The translations under genes and the position numbers were made by a program. A DNA stretch of 64,000 nt from Collybiopsis luxurians FD-317 M1. Taxonomy: Eukaryota; Basidiomycota; Agaricomycetes; Agaricales; Omphalotaceae. Below the pieces are notes generated by a model. The model had not been told where the DNA came from and did not search any database. It saw nothing but the letters and a program-made list of their open reading frames with translations. The DNA lies in assembly GCA_000827265.1 (NCBI GenBank), contig KN834761.1, positions 189,841 to 253,840 on the forward strand, read 5' to 3'. Shown here in pieces: positions 34,523 through 46,578 of the stretch. Every line of letters begins with the position of its first letter. Position 1 is the stretch's first letter.

Positions 34523-37399
34523 TCAAATCACATCCTCCTCATCCCCCTGCCGCCCATCAACACTCCCCTCCTCATCCCTCGCCTTCCAACTCCCCATACG
34601 CTCAACAGCACTATCCCACTCCGCCGGGCCAAACGTACCAAACACATCCCTCTCATCCACCTCGCCTATCCCCGGCGGAGGGGAGAGCGTGTTCCATATA
34701 ACCCATAGGGCTGCACTGGAAAACAGCTCGAGAAGCCAGGACATGTAGTATACGTGCCTGTGGATACGTGAATCCGAATGCAAAGGGAGAATACTCGTTA
34801 GATCACTCAAATTGGAAAGGAGAAGGGAGGGAAAGAACGTACATCCAGCGTTGGCTAACTTGGATCGTGGCGGGTGTTACGGAAGCGCTAAAGCCGGGAA
34901 GGGAAGGCCAAACAGTCTGCATAGAGAAAGTAAAGTAACATTGAATCGTCAGTACCTCCGGGGGGTAACAAGTTAGGCTATCGGATTACGCACAAGAAGC
35001 CATACTACCGGAGCGCGGATGTTGATTCCTTGACTGAACCTATCAAAAACGAACGGACCCGTCGTTGAGTACATGCAGGACCGAATGGATTTTTGAATGC
35101 CCACGCGGCATGAGAATATACATACCAATAGTCACTCTTGGAGCCGGGTAGGAAGAGATGGGAGAGCTTGAGACGACGGCGACGGATCAGGTAGTATTCC
35201 GCTCTGAAAAAAAAAAAAAAATTTTCATTGAGAGTCGTCAGGTCAGAGTATGTGGTACAACGAACAACATGATGCCAGTGAGGGGTCCAAGGAATACAGC
35301 GTATCCCGAGATCGCAGATATAAACGAATTAGCCGTCTAGATTGAAAAGACAGAGATGAAAGATAAAGGATTAGCATGGAGCCTACGGATCAGGGGGGAA
35401 CGGTATGGGGAGGGGGACGAACAGCAACAACTACGTACGTTGAGTATCCTCCAAGGGTTAATACAGATGCCAATGATAGCGACGACAAACGATCCTCGAC
35501 GAATGTTGAGGTACCGTTTTCCGGGGGGGGGGGGGGGGGGGGAGGTTCATTGTCGTGAGCCGCAAGATCATCGCTATCCAAAAACGAAAGACATACCGAG
35601 GTAACAACGCTGCCAAATCCATCCCACCGACGGTACCACAAGCCACGATGTTGACACACATCTGAGAAAGCATGAAAGCAAAAGCTGCAAAGAAAACAGC
35701 TGCTCTCGCTCCATTTCCGCTATGCGTCTGTATAGCTTCGAGTAAATCATACAGTTTCCTGGAACGTCCAAAAAAAAAGCCATCAGCGCACGAACTAAAA
35801 CGGTATTCGCAGACAAAAAGTGGCGTACCAGAGGAGCGGCTCGTCTGGGTAAAACCCTCTCGCACAAGATGTCGTGATAATACCCAAAAGATTCGAGCCG
35901 AAAAGACAAATAGGGATGATAAATATCTGTCCCCACATCTGGTCTCCGGGGTTCACAGCATAACGCGAGAAATCTACGCGATTGTATCAATGGTTTACTC
36001 AGAATAAACAGAGAACCAAAGCACGTACCAGACTGATACAAGATCCCACCTGCCCAGCCCCCAATCCCACTCGTAATCATCCGCATCATGGTCCAGCTAA
36101 GCTGAGACCCAGTGAGTCGTCCTACGCCGTAGACTTCCTCGGGGGTCTTCCACAAGGGGCCTACGTCGCCCTGCTTAACCACAGCCCATATGAAAATGGC
36201 GAAAGCGGCTACAGTGACGATGACCGAGGATACGATCGCCGGGAAGCGATAACTGTGAAACCGTTCACGTCCTAAGAAAACGTTCATATTCAAAAGAGTG
36301 GGCGACGTACTGTTCGGGACGGAGTAAAAACACCGGTAGTGAGATTATCCAAAAGATGATGAAAGAAACTGGGAAAAACAAACATTCTCGTTAATCCGAT
36401 AGGGCAGAAGGGCAAAACGAAAACACGGACTGAATTCATTCGTTTCCATCGCGGCATTTGTCCCGAATGTGTTTTTCAAGTTGTAGAAACTTGCTGCACG
36501 GGCACATTAAGAGGACGGATCGACGACAAAATGGGGATAAAATAGGACTTGACTTACGCCAGATTGCGCCAATCATAACCTTGATCATTTGTCCTCCGTA
36601 CCAGGCTTGGACACCGTACCAGCAGCAGGAGAGGATGATTCGGTTGAGGAGCGGGAACCAGGCTCCACGTCTAGAAAGAATACTCAGAACTGATTTCCTC
36701 CAACTCGATCAACACAAAAATCACTTGCATCCCCCATCCTGTACGATTGATGACGGCCTAAAAGGATAGATCAGGCTTTGTATAATGCAACAACGCCCTA
36801 GGAAATTCGTACGCACGAATGGAATGTGCCATTTGCCTCCTGCCTGACCACTGATAACCAGAGCAAGGGTGATACTGACATACGTAAATGAACACCAGTC
36901 GATGTATAAATCCCGACGCGTTCGACGTACATTATGGTACTAATTGCATTCACTTTCGATGCACCCAGTCAGCAAACAACCATCCGATGGCCTATTTGGG
37001 TCCGAGTACTCACCAGCAAGTGCCTGTCCAACCGTAAGTCCGACCGCCACTAGGTATCCAGGAAGTTGAACGTCGCAGTCGTTAACATCAGAAGGAGAGA
37101 CCTACAGGCCGTCGAGGCGCCAGACCATTCCGCAATATTGATCGCTGGTTCCGAAGATTAGAAATTTTTCACATTCTCCGAAAAAAGACGCGTACCGGTT
37201 GATAACCAAAAGAAGATAAAGATCTTTCTGTTCCACGTACGTCGAGAAGGAGGCAGCGGTAAGATGTCTTCATTCTGATACGGAGAAGCGTCTGCTGAGA
37301 GCTGAATATCAAGAAAAAAAAAAAAAACATTAGATTCCAGGGGAAATCGATGGGCCAAACCAACCCAATTACCTCAAACAATCGTAAAATCGAAGCCAT
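34523..37399 (-). CDS. NCS1-family permease (uracil/allantoin/thiamine type)
   Basis: A chain of many short minus-strand exons from the ATG at 37399 to TGA at 34523-34525, roughly 530 residues. Family landmarks in order: DILPLPPSRRTWN and INIAEWSGASTA at the N-terminus, GQAGGKWHIPF, INRTGWG, NRIILSCCWYGVQAWYGGQ, WPSFYNLKNTFGTNAAMET, SQLSWTMMRMITSGIGGWAG, SDFSRYAVNPGDQMWGQ, CARGFYPDEPLLW, SGNGARAAVFFAAFAFMLSQ, GGMDLAALLPR, ISGYAVFLGPLTGIM, YYLIRRRRLKLSHLF, LPGFSASVTP and NTLSPPPG. About 12 membrane segments are expected. It imports a nucleobase or related compound by cation symport; the substrate cannot be fixed. Problems: one intron uses a GC donor (gcaagt, near 36735), the junction near 36265-36312 is one base out of frame, and the acceptor after the C-tract near 35518 lacks AG. 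It may therefore be a recent pseudogene or carry assembly errors. Confidence 0.75.
35523..35542. repeat. 20-nt G homopolymer inside a permease intron
   Basis: An uninterrupted G run on the plus strand (C on the sense strand) lies just before the expected acceptor of a permease intron. The sense strand then reads GGAAAACGGTACC with no AG at the expected exon start. Length-unstable or error-prone in sequencing. Confidence 0.9.
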
Positions 37400-37746
37400 G
37401 GATACTTGCGTTGGGGATTACTGGGGCCCGAATGTCGTCCTTCAGAACGTTGGGGACATGGCCCTTTTTCTCTGGGGTTAGAGTGGACGTCACGGAAGAA
37501 GGGAGGACCCTTCGGTCGTCGGTTGTCGGTCGAATGTTGAATTCCCACACGCCGCGTGCTGCAGCATCCGAAGCGAGTAGACCAGATTCAGGAATCAATA
37601 AAATGAATGAAATATTGTTTGTATGCATTGTAGAGATTAAGTACTGTATGTATGTAGCTAAGCGTCTGTTCATTCAAGTCCATGTAATCATAACAGTTCC
37701 ATCGTGAAAACCAAAAAAAAAAAAAGCATCATCGCGAAACAGTCTT
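37400..37746. other. intergenic
   Basis: Between the permease start and the 3' end of the glycoprotein gene (both minus). Contains an A-rich run near 37710. Nothing else seen. Confidence 0.45.
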
Positions 37747-39308
37747 TCACAGCGCCAACATTGAACCAAGAATCGAAGAAGCTACCATACAAAACGCGAC
37801 GATGACAGGCTTGCTCGATCCAGCAACCGAAGAAGCACCATTGCTGTTCGACGACGCAGAAGTAGCAGTTGCTGACGACGTCGAAGTAGGAGCTTTACCG
37901 CTAGAAGAGGCGGTCGAACCTTTTGATGCACCAGTAGTAGTAGGCGAAGCCAAGCTCGCAGTACTACTTCCGGAGCTGGATACAGACGTCACTTGTACAT
38001 TGTTCCCTATGGAAGTAACAGTGGTGCATTGAGAGGATGAAGGTACGGGGTGAGCAGCGGGAGTGGCGGGATCCCCTTGGAAAAAGGTCGATGATCCATA
38101 GACACCCATGGGCTGCAATTGAGAGCAAAATTTGATCAGAATCTAAACATACGCGAACGAATGTATTACAAACTCACCTCTCCGCTATCACCTTGGCATA
38201 TCTCGAACACTCCTGGGTTATAGTTTGCAGGCATGTTCCATTCGCATCCCATTTCGTCATAGATATGTTGACCTGAAGATAAAAAGTAAATGAGCTTGGT
38301 CTTTCGTTAACCCGTAAATCCAACGACGTACACCACGTCGGAGCCGAAGGGCTGGGCTTGCAAGCGCGGAAACAGAACTCATTGTTAGCCATAAAGTTCT
38401 GCAAATGAAAAACCCCCTGAGTGAATATCGGAGAGTGACGACAAGGAATAAATACACACCGTCCACTCGAATATCTGCTCAAGCTCGCCGAACGCGGAAG
38501 AAAAGACTAGTCCGCCAATGGGATTACCTGTGCCAAAAGCTTAGTACGGCAGCCGGTACACCTGAAGCACATCATCGAGACTTACCATTTCCATCGGCAC
38601 CATGAGGATCCAACTCCCCTCCTCCGTCATTCCCAGGAGGAATGTTGAGTTTGGTCAAGTCTCCGACACCTAAACACGCACGGATCATTCCCATCAGCTC
38701 CTGTCCAAAAAACTGGAGAAAGAACGAGACTACATACCAGTGACTTGAACAAAATCGGGCGTTATCACAAAGTGTGCACCTGTAATAGCACCATCAGGGA
38801 TGAGACGGGTCCCATATCCACTCTAAGCGAGAAAGAAAACATCAGCCTGGATCACAACAAAAAAAAATCGCGCGAAAAACATACCTTGAGACACCAAGAA
38901 ACCTCAATTTGCTCCGTCTCTCCAATCTGCGAGTCTGGGCCCGGATTAGGCGGCGCCCATACACACCTGTAATCAACCAATCGTTTTTCAATTTAGGCCT
39001 AGTCCCCACACGCGGCGTAGATAGCGCCAGAGATGTCACGTACCAGTCATCAATCGAATTGACTGCACAAAAAGACCCCAAAAGTCAATGTCATGCAACC
39101 ACGATTGAAGCCCCAACAAGAACTTACTATACGCGTTTTGGCACGTCGAATTCTGGCTGGATCCAGTTCCGCATTGGTTCGTGCCCGTTTGTCCCTGTTC
39201 AGACTTGTCTGGGGCATTCGAAGGAAGGTACGTCGCACTGTAGGTTTGCGCGTACACAGATGCGATCGAAAACCCTAAGAAAGGACCTAGATATTTAGCG
39301 GGAACCAT
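37747..39308 (-). CDS. secreted GPI-type glycoprotein (macrophage-activating-glycoprotein-like)
   Basis: Minus-strand exons 39308-39128, 39062-39044, 38966-38885, 38822-38738, 38669-38586, 38527-38460, 38398-38332, 38272-38178 and 38112-37747 join to 348 residues; one exon is only 19 nt. A signal peptide (MVPAKYLGPFLGFSIASVYA) is followed by a Cys-containing domain with NQCGTGSSQNSTCQNAY, DDWCVWAPPNPGPDS, ETEQIEVSWCLK, YGTRLIPDGAITGAHFV, ELDPHGADGNGNPIGG, FCFRACKPSPSAPTWCQH and CQGDSGEPMGVYG. A Ser/Thr/Ala-rich linker and a hydrophobic C-terminal tail suggest a GPI anchor. From memory, this pattern matches the family annotated in Cryptococcus and mushrooms as macrophage-activating glycoprotein; its biochemical role is unknown. 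Cell wall or surface location is expected. Confidence 0.82.
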
Positions 39309-40519
39309 GGCTTTCGGAATGGAGGAAGGGAAGATGGGAAGGGGAGACCGTTCGACTGTAAAAGTTGAAGGTTGAAGGAGCCTAGGAAAAGACGGCAGCG
39401 ACGGTCAAAAAATCTAGTCCTTTTATAACCGAGACACGACGGTTCAGGTCCATATTTAACGGGACTTCCATCCTTTCTGTAAAACATAGCCTGTGAAATA
39501 TATTCTTGTTCCATTCCAGGTCACCAGCGGCTCCGATAAGGGTTTTGACAAGGCCTTTCTACGCCACAGTCAATGTCTCCGGTCTGAATGGGCCGTCAAC
39601 GCGTCAACGTCTATGGTCTGAATAGACCGCCCATAATGCAAGATAGAAAAATCATTGGCGGGCATTTGATACAAGGTTTAAAAGGTGATAAAAAAGAAAA
39701 CCGGTCGCTGCGAAAGTTTCGGAAGCTAACTTTAGAAAGATACAGAGATTGCTCGTGAGGTAAGGATTCTCAGGGCCCATACTAGCAGCCAGAGAAAGCG
39801 TTATGCATTGCCAGGGATCAAAGAAAGAGAAAATGAAGGTTACAAGTTGAACGAATTCGAAATTGAAGCGGATGTCCCTAGTGGCCCGGCGGTTAGAATA
39901 GCCGGCGGCCCGCTACGGTCCATCAGCGTGTTATTCACGTGAGCGTTTGCATCCGCCGCGCTCGACGTTGCGCGATCTGACGCGTTTTTTCAACCGTTAT
40001 TGACCCTAGGCTCCACCGGCGTGAAGGATCTGCTTGAGAATGTTTTAATGATCAGAGCTGGCGCTAAAGGTGAAGGGATTCAGATCAACCAACACATGCA
40101 AAATCACAACGTTTCATGCGTGGCATTGGGGTATCAATAGACCTTGCAAGCAAGGTTATGAAAGTGTGCAGGTAGGCTCCACTTTCGTGGGGAATCTTGC
40201 TTGAAGGCAAACAAGGCAGGCAAAATTACAGTGTTTCATGCGTGGTATTGGGGAACCTGCAAGCAATTTTACGACTGTGAACTAGAAAACACATAGCATT
40301 ATATCGTGAATACATGAGGGCATGTAACATGTATGTACATAAGGGGCAAGATAATAGGAAGAAAATCGAATGGAGATCTAAACTCTAAAAATCTACAAAC
40401 CCGTTTCATATTCTACTTATCATTAAATCAGTCTTCATTCAGTGACGTTATAACACATAAAAGTCAAGGGAAAATAGCGGTCGATCCACGAACCCACTGA
40501 ATAAGATTCATTTGCGACT
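39309..40519. other. intergenic, left edge of the large duplication
   Basis: No gene recognised. Contains the direct repeat pair listed separately. The block shared with 48.7 kb starts at about 40485. Confidence 0.45.
40098..40266 (+). repeat. two direct copies of a ~50-nt unit
   Basis: Unit 1 at 40098-40153 and unit 2 at 40220-40266 share GCAAAAT.ACA, GTTTCATGCGTGG.ATTGGGG and CTTGCAAGCAA/CCTGCAAGCAA. Unit 2 lacks a few bases before the last block. Non-coding, origin unknown. Confidence 0.7.
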
Positions 40520-42563
40520 TCACACTTTGACGAAGACGCGTCGATTTTTTTTGAAACGAGCTAAGGAGGGATGTAAGATACGTCCAGAAACATTCGGTAC
40601 GTTGCTCACCATATAATATAATGAGTGCTCCCAATAATTGCATGGCACCAGAATATATCGACACTGCAGTCCAGTTATTTCCAGACGATGAAAGCACCAC
40701 AGCTGCAATCGTGGAGCCTGCGAATTGGCCTGCAAAAGCGGTCACGTAGTGTACATAGTACTCCAGTTTAGATCGAAAGATCCCTGAACACATATCCTTA
40801 CCTGGTGAGTTCGCCAATATCATAAAGCCGGTAATGGTTGACAATCCTTCGACGCCAAAATGCTTCGCACATACCACCGGCACCAGGCTGATAAAGCAGG
40901 CACCAATCAAACCGTTAAGTATCGAGAAAGCCATGAACGTCGCGTATGTCCGAGCAAAGGTCCAGAAAAATATTTGGAGGAGACCTCCGAAAAAGAAAGA
41001 ACAGAAAAACATGTTGGTAGGCCCGATGTAGTCAGACAAACGTCCAGCAGTGATCTAAACGGTATTTCATAAAACGAAGCCTAAAAGTCAGGAAGGAAAC
41101 GCAGGATAGCTAGAAGTGGGATCTCCTTACTCTACCAATACCGACTAAAAACATCCGAAGTCAGCTCCCTCAACTGTAACCTGATAATACGCAAGGATAC
41201 ATACGACAAAAGTTCATTACTGTCAAAGGGACGGCGACTATAAGGGAGTCCGGATTGAAGTGTGGTGCTATCTGCTTGGTATATGTTTCGCTGAAATAAT
41301 AAGGCGACTACATCACACCCCAAAAAAACTCGTCAGAATTCACGAAATGCAACGATTCAACGACAATTTACCAAAAAGCCAAAGACTCCGAAAAACATAC
41401 TAAAAGCAACGCTATAAAACGAACCATTGATCTTCGCAGGGAGCCAACGTTTCTTGGCGGCAGGGTTCACTCCTGGATGTACACGCTCTTTTAGCAAAAA
41501 CCACGCAAATATCCAGATGACTGCGTGCGCGGTACTAAAGGCGAGCAAGCTGTTTCTGTAGCCTATTCTGACGATACTGCAGCGTAACGAGTTGGTGGTT
41601 CTGTCATTTCCCAGGCTAAACGAAAGGAACAGGAGCGGAAACGTACAGTCGGCGCAAGATCAAAGACTCGATCCCGCCTCCAATACCGGTCCCACTGACG
41701 GCAAAGCCTGTAGCTAATCCTCTTTTCTTGTAGAACCATTGTGAAGGAAATGAAAAGTAGAGGGGCATCCCGATCCCTCCAGTAAAGCCCAGAAGAACAC
41801 CTTGAAATATGAATAGGTGGTACACTTTCGTAGCAAATGCCGACGCGAGCAGACATAGATACATCAGTGCGCAACTGATGGCGATCATCTTCTGCTCGAG
41901 TCATCAGCGCTCCGAGGGAAGCTTTCGTGTATGGAGGATGATACCTTGTATCCACTAAGTGCAATCATCAATATCCGCAATGCAAGATTATCGGGAAAAT
42001 ACAAATCATAATTACTTACAATCGATCTCCTAAACCTCCGAAAAGATATGCACTCCCATTCATTGTCTGGTAAATCATAAATGGGTCAGTCAACGATGAT
42101 ACCCACCTCCACCTGGCTCACGAGATTCGTCAATCCTATGATGGTATTAAACACAGTCAAGCTAGTCCCAGGAAACATTGTCGTATGGAAGTAGTCTTGA
42201 AGAATCCCCCAGTTGAGACCCCAGCCGCTGTAAGGTATAGGTTCAGTTATCTTAGTACGCAGATCCAGAGCTAACGAGAAATTCAACGTACAAGACAGTG
42301 CAGGCATAAAGAAAACAACCGAACACGACAAGCCAGGCTCGAAGGCCGCCATCTGGGTAAGCCTGGTCGAGGGGGACGAGGGTAGACGCAGTCTCTGAAT
42401 CCGTCCTCTCTGGCAGTGGGACGAGGCTCTTTTCTCGAGTCAGTGGCTCCCCTAGCTCCGCTAGAGGATCAGGCGATTGAGAAAACGTCGCCTCCACGGG
42501 CATAATATCGCTGGACTGGATAACATAGGGAGCAGAATCTTGTTTTTCCTTTGAGTCCGACAT
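40520..42563 (-). CDS. MFS monocarboxylate-type transporter, copy 1, 11 exons
   Basis: Exons 42563-42292, 42227-42113, 42066-42020, 41954-41945, 41891-41647, 41576-41372, 41307-41205, 41144-41131, 41054-40802, 40729-40610 and 40560-40520 join in frame to 474 residues. The N-terminus is a cytosolic, acidic, Pro-rich tail, then the family signature YPDGGLRAWLVVFGCF. Further landmarks are GLNWGILQDYF, GGIGMPLYFSFPSQWFYKKR, GLATGFAVSGTGIGGGIES, AGRLSDYIGPTN and the C-terminal ARFKKNRRVFVKV. Twelve membrane segments are expected, with proton-coupled uptake or export of a monocarboxylate or similar acid inferred from the MCT-like family. Two exons are tiny (10 and 14 nt) and are retained in copy 2. 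No lesion found. Confidence 0.87.
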
Positions 42564-43520
42564 CCTGGTCGGTTGAAACACTGCAGAAACGGAGAAGAGT
42601 TTTTGCGCTGAAAAATAGATACACGACTCCCATTTGCAAATTTATACTGAACGAGATCGTGTTCTCGTGTTTGGCATACCCAAACGACTCAAAATAGGGT
42701 AGGAAACACGCACTAAGATGGAATACACGATCAGCGGGTTCGGACCGGCAATCCCCTGTTGGACGACGAATGTTTCTAGAAATTCGAAGTATACGGTCCG
42801 ACAATCGACGCCGGTTACCGTATAATCGAAGTAAGAGTTTAATCTGCAGATGCCAGTGTCGGTGCCAGTGTCTATCTAGCTTCAAATACCTCATTGAAAC
42901 GAGCGAATGTATGTATCGCATTTAAATCTAAAGCAAAAATAAGCGAGTCATTATAAAAAATCCCAAAAATCCGGATTGTCGTGATCAAGAGAAGACGTAC
43001 TTGATGATACACGCTGTGGTGTATATCAACTCTCTAAGTCGTTCATTGGATAAAGCTCCGAATGCCGCATAGTGCCGTTGCATATGAAAGCTTGATAGGA
43101 CAGCCAGGTTCAGGGCTCGGGCTCGTGTTCAAAATCCTCGAGCAGAACATCAGCCATACCACTGTCTAGTTGACTGACGGACATCATCCACTGTAGTCGC
43201 TTCAATATGCCAGCGGAACCCTTCCCCTCCTCGCGTCTACGGCGCCGCTGAGCTGAATACTACAACGGCAGGCAGTACTAGTACTCACGCAGCTCCGTAA
43301 GTTCAGAAAGAATAGACAAATACGGCTTTTTTCCACTGGAAACCTTACCAGAATAGCCTTTCCTTACGAACCACCGTCAGTAGTCGATAACGGCGAAGCA
43401 TAGCCAAAAAGCCTCGGAACACTTGAGAACGCTTTATCCATGCACATCCCCTTCAGCTGTAGGCATTGTACTTCATTGGGTGTAGACACACCTAGGTCAA
43501 GGATCCTCTAAACGAGATCA
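42564..43520. other. 5' flank of MFS copy 1
   Basis: About 950 nt alignable with 50764-51720. Short open frames on the minus strand are mostly overlaps of MFS exon 1. No separate gene supported. Confidence 0.45.
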
Positions 43521-43890
43521 TTATTGGATTGACGCTCGGATCTTTCGGGACCAACAGCATTGGTACAGCCAGTCATTTACGTGTCGATGTCGGAAGAAGC
43601 TGAACTGAGAGATAGAAGAGGTGTCGCAAATAGATGAAGGAGACTGTAACCTGCGGTAAAGGTCCGGAAATACGTTCCCTAAGGAGCCATTCATTTCGCT
43701 ACCAGTTATCAGAGATGCCAGTGAAGGGTCAGACTTTGGCCAGGTAACAGTATGTTGAGCTGGCCGCGTAAGCCAATCAGGTATTCGTGGAGAAAGAAGA
43801 CCAGCTTTGGCGCTCAAAACTTTATTATACAAATGACGCCACTGACGCGTCGTGACTTGTGCGGGAGTACTCGGAAGACGCGTACTCCAA
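43521..43890 (-). other. conserved unassigned reading frame (unit 1)
   Basis: Minus-strand frame with LPSTPAQVTTRQWRHLYNKV, then AGLLSPRIPDWLTRPAQ and SLASLITGSEMN. The same frame is open in unit 2 at 51790-52110 with conservative changes. It lacks a recognised domain and might be a terminal exon of a neighbouring gene or simply slowly diverging sequence. Confidence 0.35.
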
Positions 43891-44009
43891 TTTTTCCTGC
43901 AGCCTAGCATTAAACAAAAAAAGATTAAAATATCATCTACGTAGTATTCATAGCCCCCACCTAGATTCACAATTCACACTTCAAACATTCTGCCCCTTCA
44001 TCAAACACC

Positions 44010-44960
44010 TCCCCATAGAACATACGTCTCCTCCGCCTCTGGAATCTGATCGAAAAAATGATCCTTACCCTCAGCAGTCCTCAATCGTGACTAAAATTTC
44101 ACACCTTCTATTCTCCGCGATATCAGAAACACATTTTTTTTATTGGTCTACGGGCATTACGGTATCATCTCCTGCACCATGGAGAAGGAATACTGAGGGC
44201 CAAGATACGTCTGAGCAAATTTAAGGGAATACGGGATGGCGCTTTGCTGGACGTGGATCTCTGCATTCCACTGATTTTTGTAGATGGTCGAGCTGTTCGT
44301 TCGAGTCGAGGTATGCCGGACGTAAGATGTCTGTTAGACTTGGTTGATAGTCGCCGGTACATGTCCCTAGCTGGAAATGTAAAAGTGCTAGAGACATACG
44401 TGCGCTGGTAGGACGTGCAAAAAAAGTAGCTGTGGACGATTGAGGCCAAGGGGAAGTCTGATAAAATATTGTGGCTACAAAATGCTCTGGAGAGTATAGA
44501 TAATCTTTGATTTCATTTGTTTCAAGAATAGGACTCCCACGGAGAAAAGATTCGTTTCAGGAAGAGATACTGAGCATTCCGAGTGGAGGGTAACATGACT
44601 GATTAAAAGGATACCATCCCAGAGCCAGAACTGAACACACATCTCCGCTCATCCTAAAAACAGAAACACCTGCAGCCGGTTCAAGTTTGGGGTTGACGTG
44701 TACTGCTGCAGGGTAAGCACAACTACCGCCTGCACTAAACCCTCTATCCTAAAAGGATCGATCCGAAAGTTAGGGAAGGTGAGTGTGTCTTGGTTTTCCA
44801 TGGAGTCCAAGGCCTCATCGGAGGCTTCGCCGCGTAGAAATGTGCACTTCATGATGAACGGTGATAGATCTGGTCGAAATCAGACGTTAATCCATAGAGA
44901 TGGAAGCTATGCCAATGTCGTCACGGCGTCCTGCGAAACTTCATCAACCATGAAGCTGAT
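44010..44960 (-). pseudogene. alpha/beta hydrolase (fold-3 type) relic, unit 1
   Basis: Minus-strand stretches match a fold-3 hydrolase. The strand region before the usual YRL reads SMD then a stop (TAA) then RLI near 44890. Near 44730 a deletion of about seven bases relative to unit 2 removes the GSSAGG nucleophile elbow and shifts the frame. The acid-residue region VFLLHGAGDDTVMPV (about 44185-44150) is preserved, and GKDHFFDQIPEAE (about 44070-44030) lies beyond a stop. A multiply broken copy of a secreted or cytosolic esterase-like gene. Confidence 0.65.
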
Positions 44961-45129
44961 GAAAGACTGCATTTGGTACATCTGTGCCGGCGAAGTGAGA
45001 TAGGAACTTAGAATCGTCGAGCATACGGGAAAAGCTCATCCTAGAAAAGCTTACTATGGGTGTAAATGAGGTGGACAGGAAGTCTCCAATTTGGTGATTC
45101 GTCATTTCCCAGAAAAACCCGTACACCTT

Positions 45130-45530
45130 ACCATTGCTATGCAGGTTCGAATAAAACGTCTAGCACTGGAGCGACATGTTTTGCAGCATTATTATGAAGC
45201 GGACGATCTATAACAAACCTCCTTGGAGCATTCCTGGCGCGCACCTGGACACATCCTCGCCTGAATTTGACGAATTCAGGGGTGATGTGAGAAAGATAAC
45301 AACCGCATGTGTTCAATGAAGACCGCATGCGAATTTCGGAGATGACAAGTGTTCTTCACCAAGAGCAAACCCAGGTCAGAGGAAGAAGATTACCTAACCG
45401 CCGATGCCGCTGCTTGGTTTGCCCACTGGATCCCACAATTGATTCGTCAAACCTAATTGGTTTTGCGACACCGTTGAATATCTCGGTCAGGATTGCTGGT
45501 GCTAGTTAATCCAATTGAATGCTGCAAGGT
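45130..45530 (-). pseudogene. CSNC-type F-box gene fragment G (middle part only)
   Basis: Minus-strand sequence reads PAILTEIFNGVAKPIRF (F-box start), LTWVCSW then a stop, then HITPEFVKFRRGCVQVRARN and APRRFVID, HVAPVLDVLFE. It matches the middle third of copy E (53421-54768). The CSNC and coiled-coil parts and the LRR end are missing. It lies next to hydrolase relic 1 exactly as copy E lies next to relic 2, so it is the unit-1 counterpart. Confidence 0.75.
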
Positions 45531-46578
45531 ACGACAGTTCTGGAATTAGAGTAAAACTCTGTCTTACTCGCAGGCTCTGTTTTAAAAATCAACTCACGGT
45601 TTGGCCGTAGTCACAAAGAGGTAAGGCGGACCTTGCACGAAACCTATTAATCTTCCGCGAATCAGGGTGAGTTGTAATCACCGCCTCTCGTATTTTCAAG
45701 TTGTCTTCCTCCGAAGCTCGCTAATTATCAAAAGAATGAATGAATAGAAGAATTCGTTAGCTTCGCGAATATAGACTAATTACCTTGAATATGATTTCTC
45801 ACCAGCACTTGGCTAGCAATTAGCAATCGACAAAATTTCAAGGTGTGTCTCACCAATGCGATAGTAAAATTAATCGAAGCCACGATCAAAGAAAGACCCG
45901 GAGAAATAAAAACGGGCGGGAGATAGCAATGCCTGACCGCTTCAGACCAAAGCTTCTTCAACTATGAATATTAAATCGATGGAACGCAGGTGTCACAATA
46001 AAAGAAAGAAAGAAACTCAAGGAAAAAAAAAAACTGTCACGTCTGCAAGACCAAGCCATCAGCGATATCTCACGCGAAAACGTCTCCAGGAAAGGAACCC
46101 TGTTTCGAGATTCGATGAATTACTGTCTTCAAATGAGATTCCCGGGGTTCATCCAGAATCTTTTTGCGGGTATACAGACTCAAAGGTAGGAAGATAACGT
46201 CATTCTCCACGCAGATGTGATCGTGCGAATACTGTCCTAGTCACAAGACTCACCTGGACCTGGGACCATGAATCATAATAGCCTTAGGACGAACTCGAGC
46301 GCTGGTGCAAACGTTGAACAATCATTTGTGCAAAGATCAAGATGCTAATATATCTAGCTGATCAACATTCAGGCAGTTTGGGTAAACACTTCCTTTGATA
46401 GGTCAGCGGTGTCGTGGAAGCTCAAGCGCTCAAGCCTGATCAATTCACAGTCTTATGCCGCAATCTGACTATCCAGCCGGGCTAGAACCGTGGATGCACC
46501 TCTAACGGCGTAGTTATTACCCACTCTAGTGATACAAGAAACCTTTTCAATTGTCGATAAAGACCAACATCATTTACC
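45531..46578. other. 5' flank of SDR copy 1
   Basis: About 1 kb alignable with about 57110-57983. No gene recognised. A short frame at 45964-46197 (+) is not supported. Confidence 0.5.
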
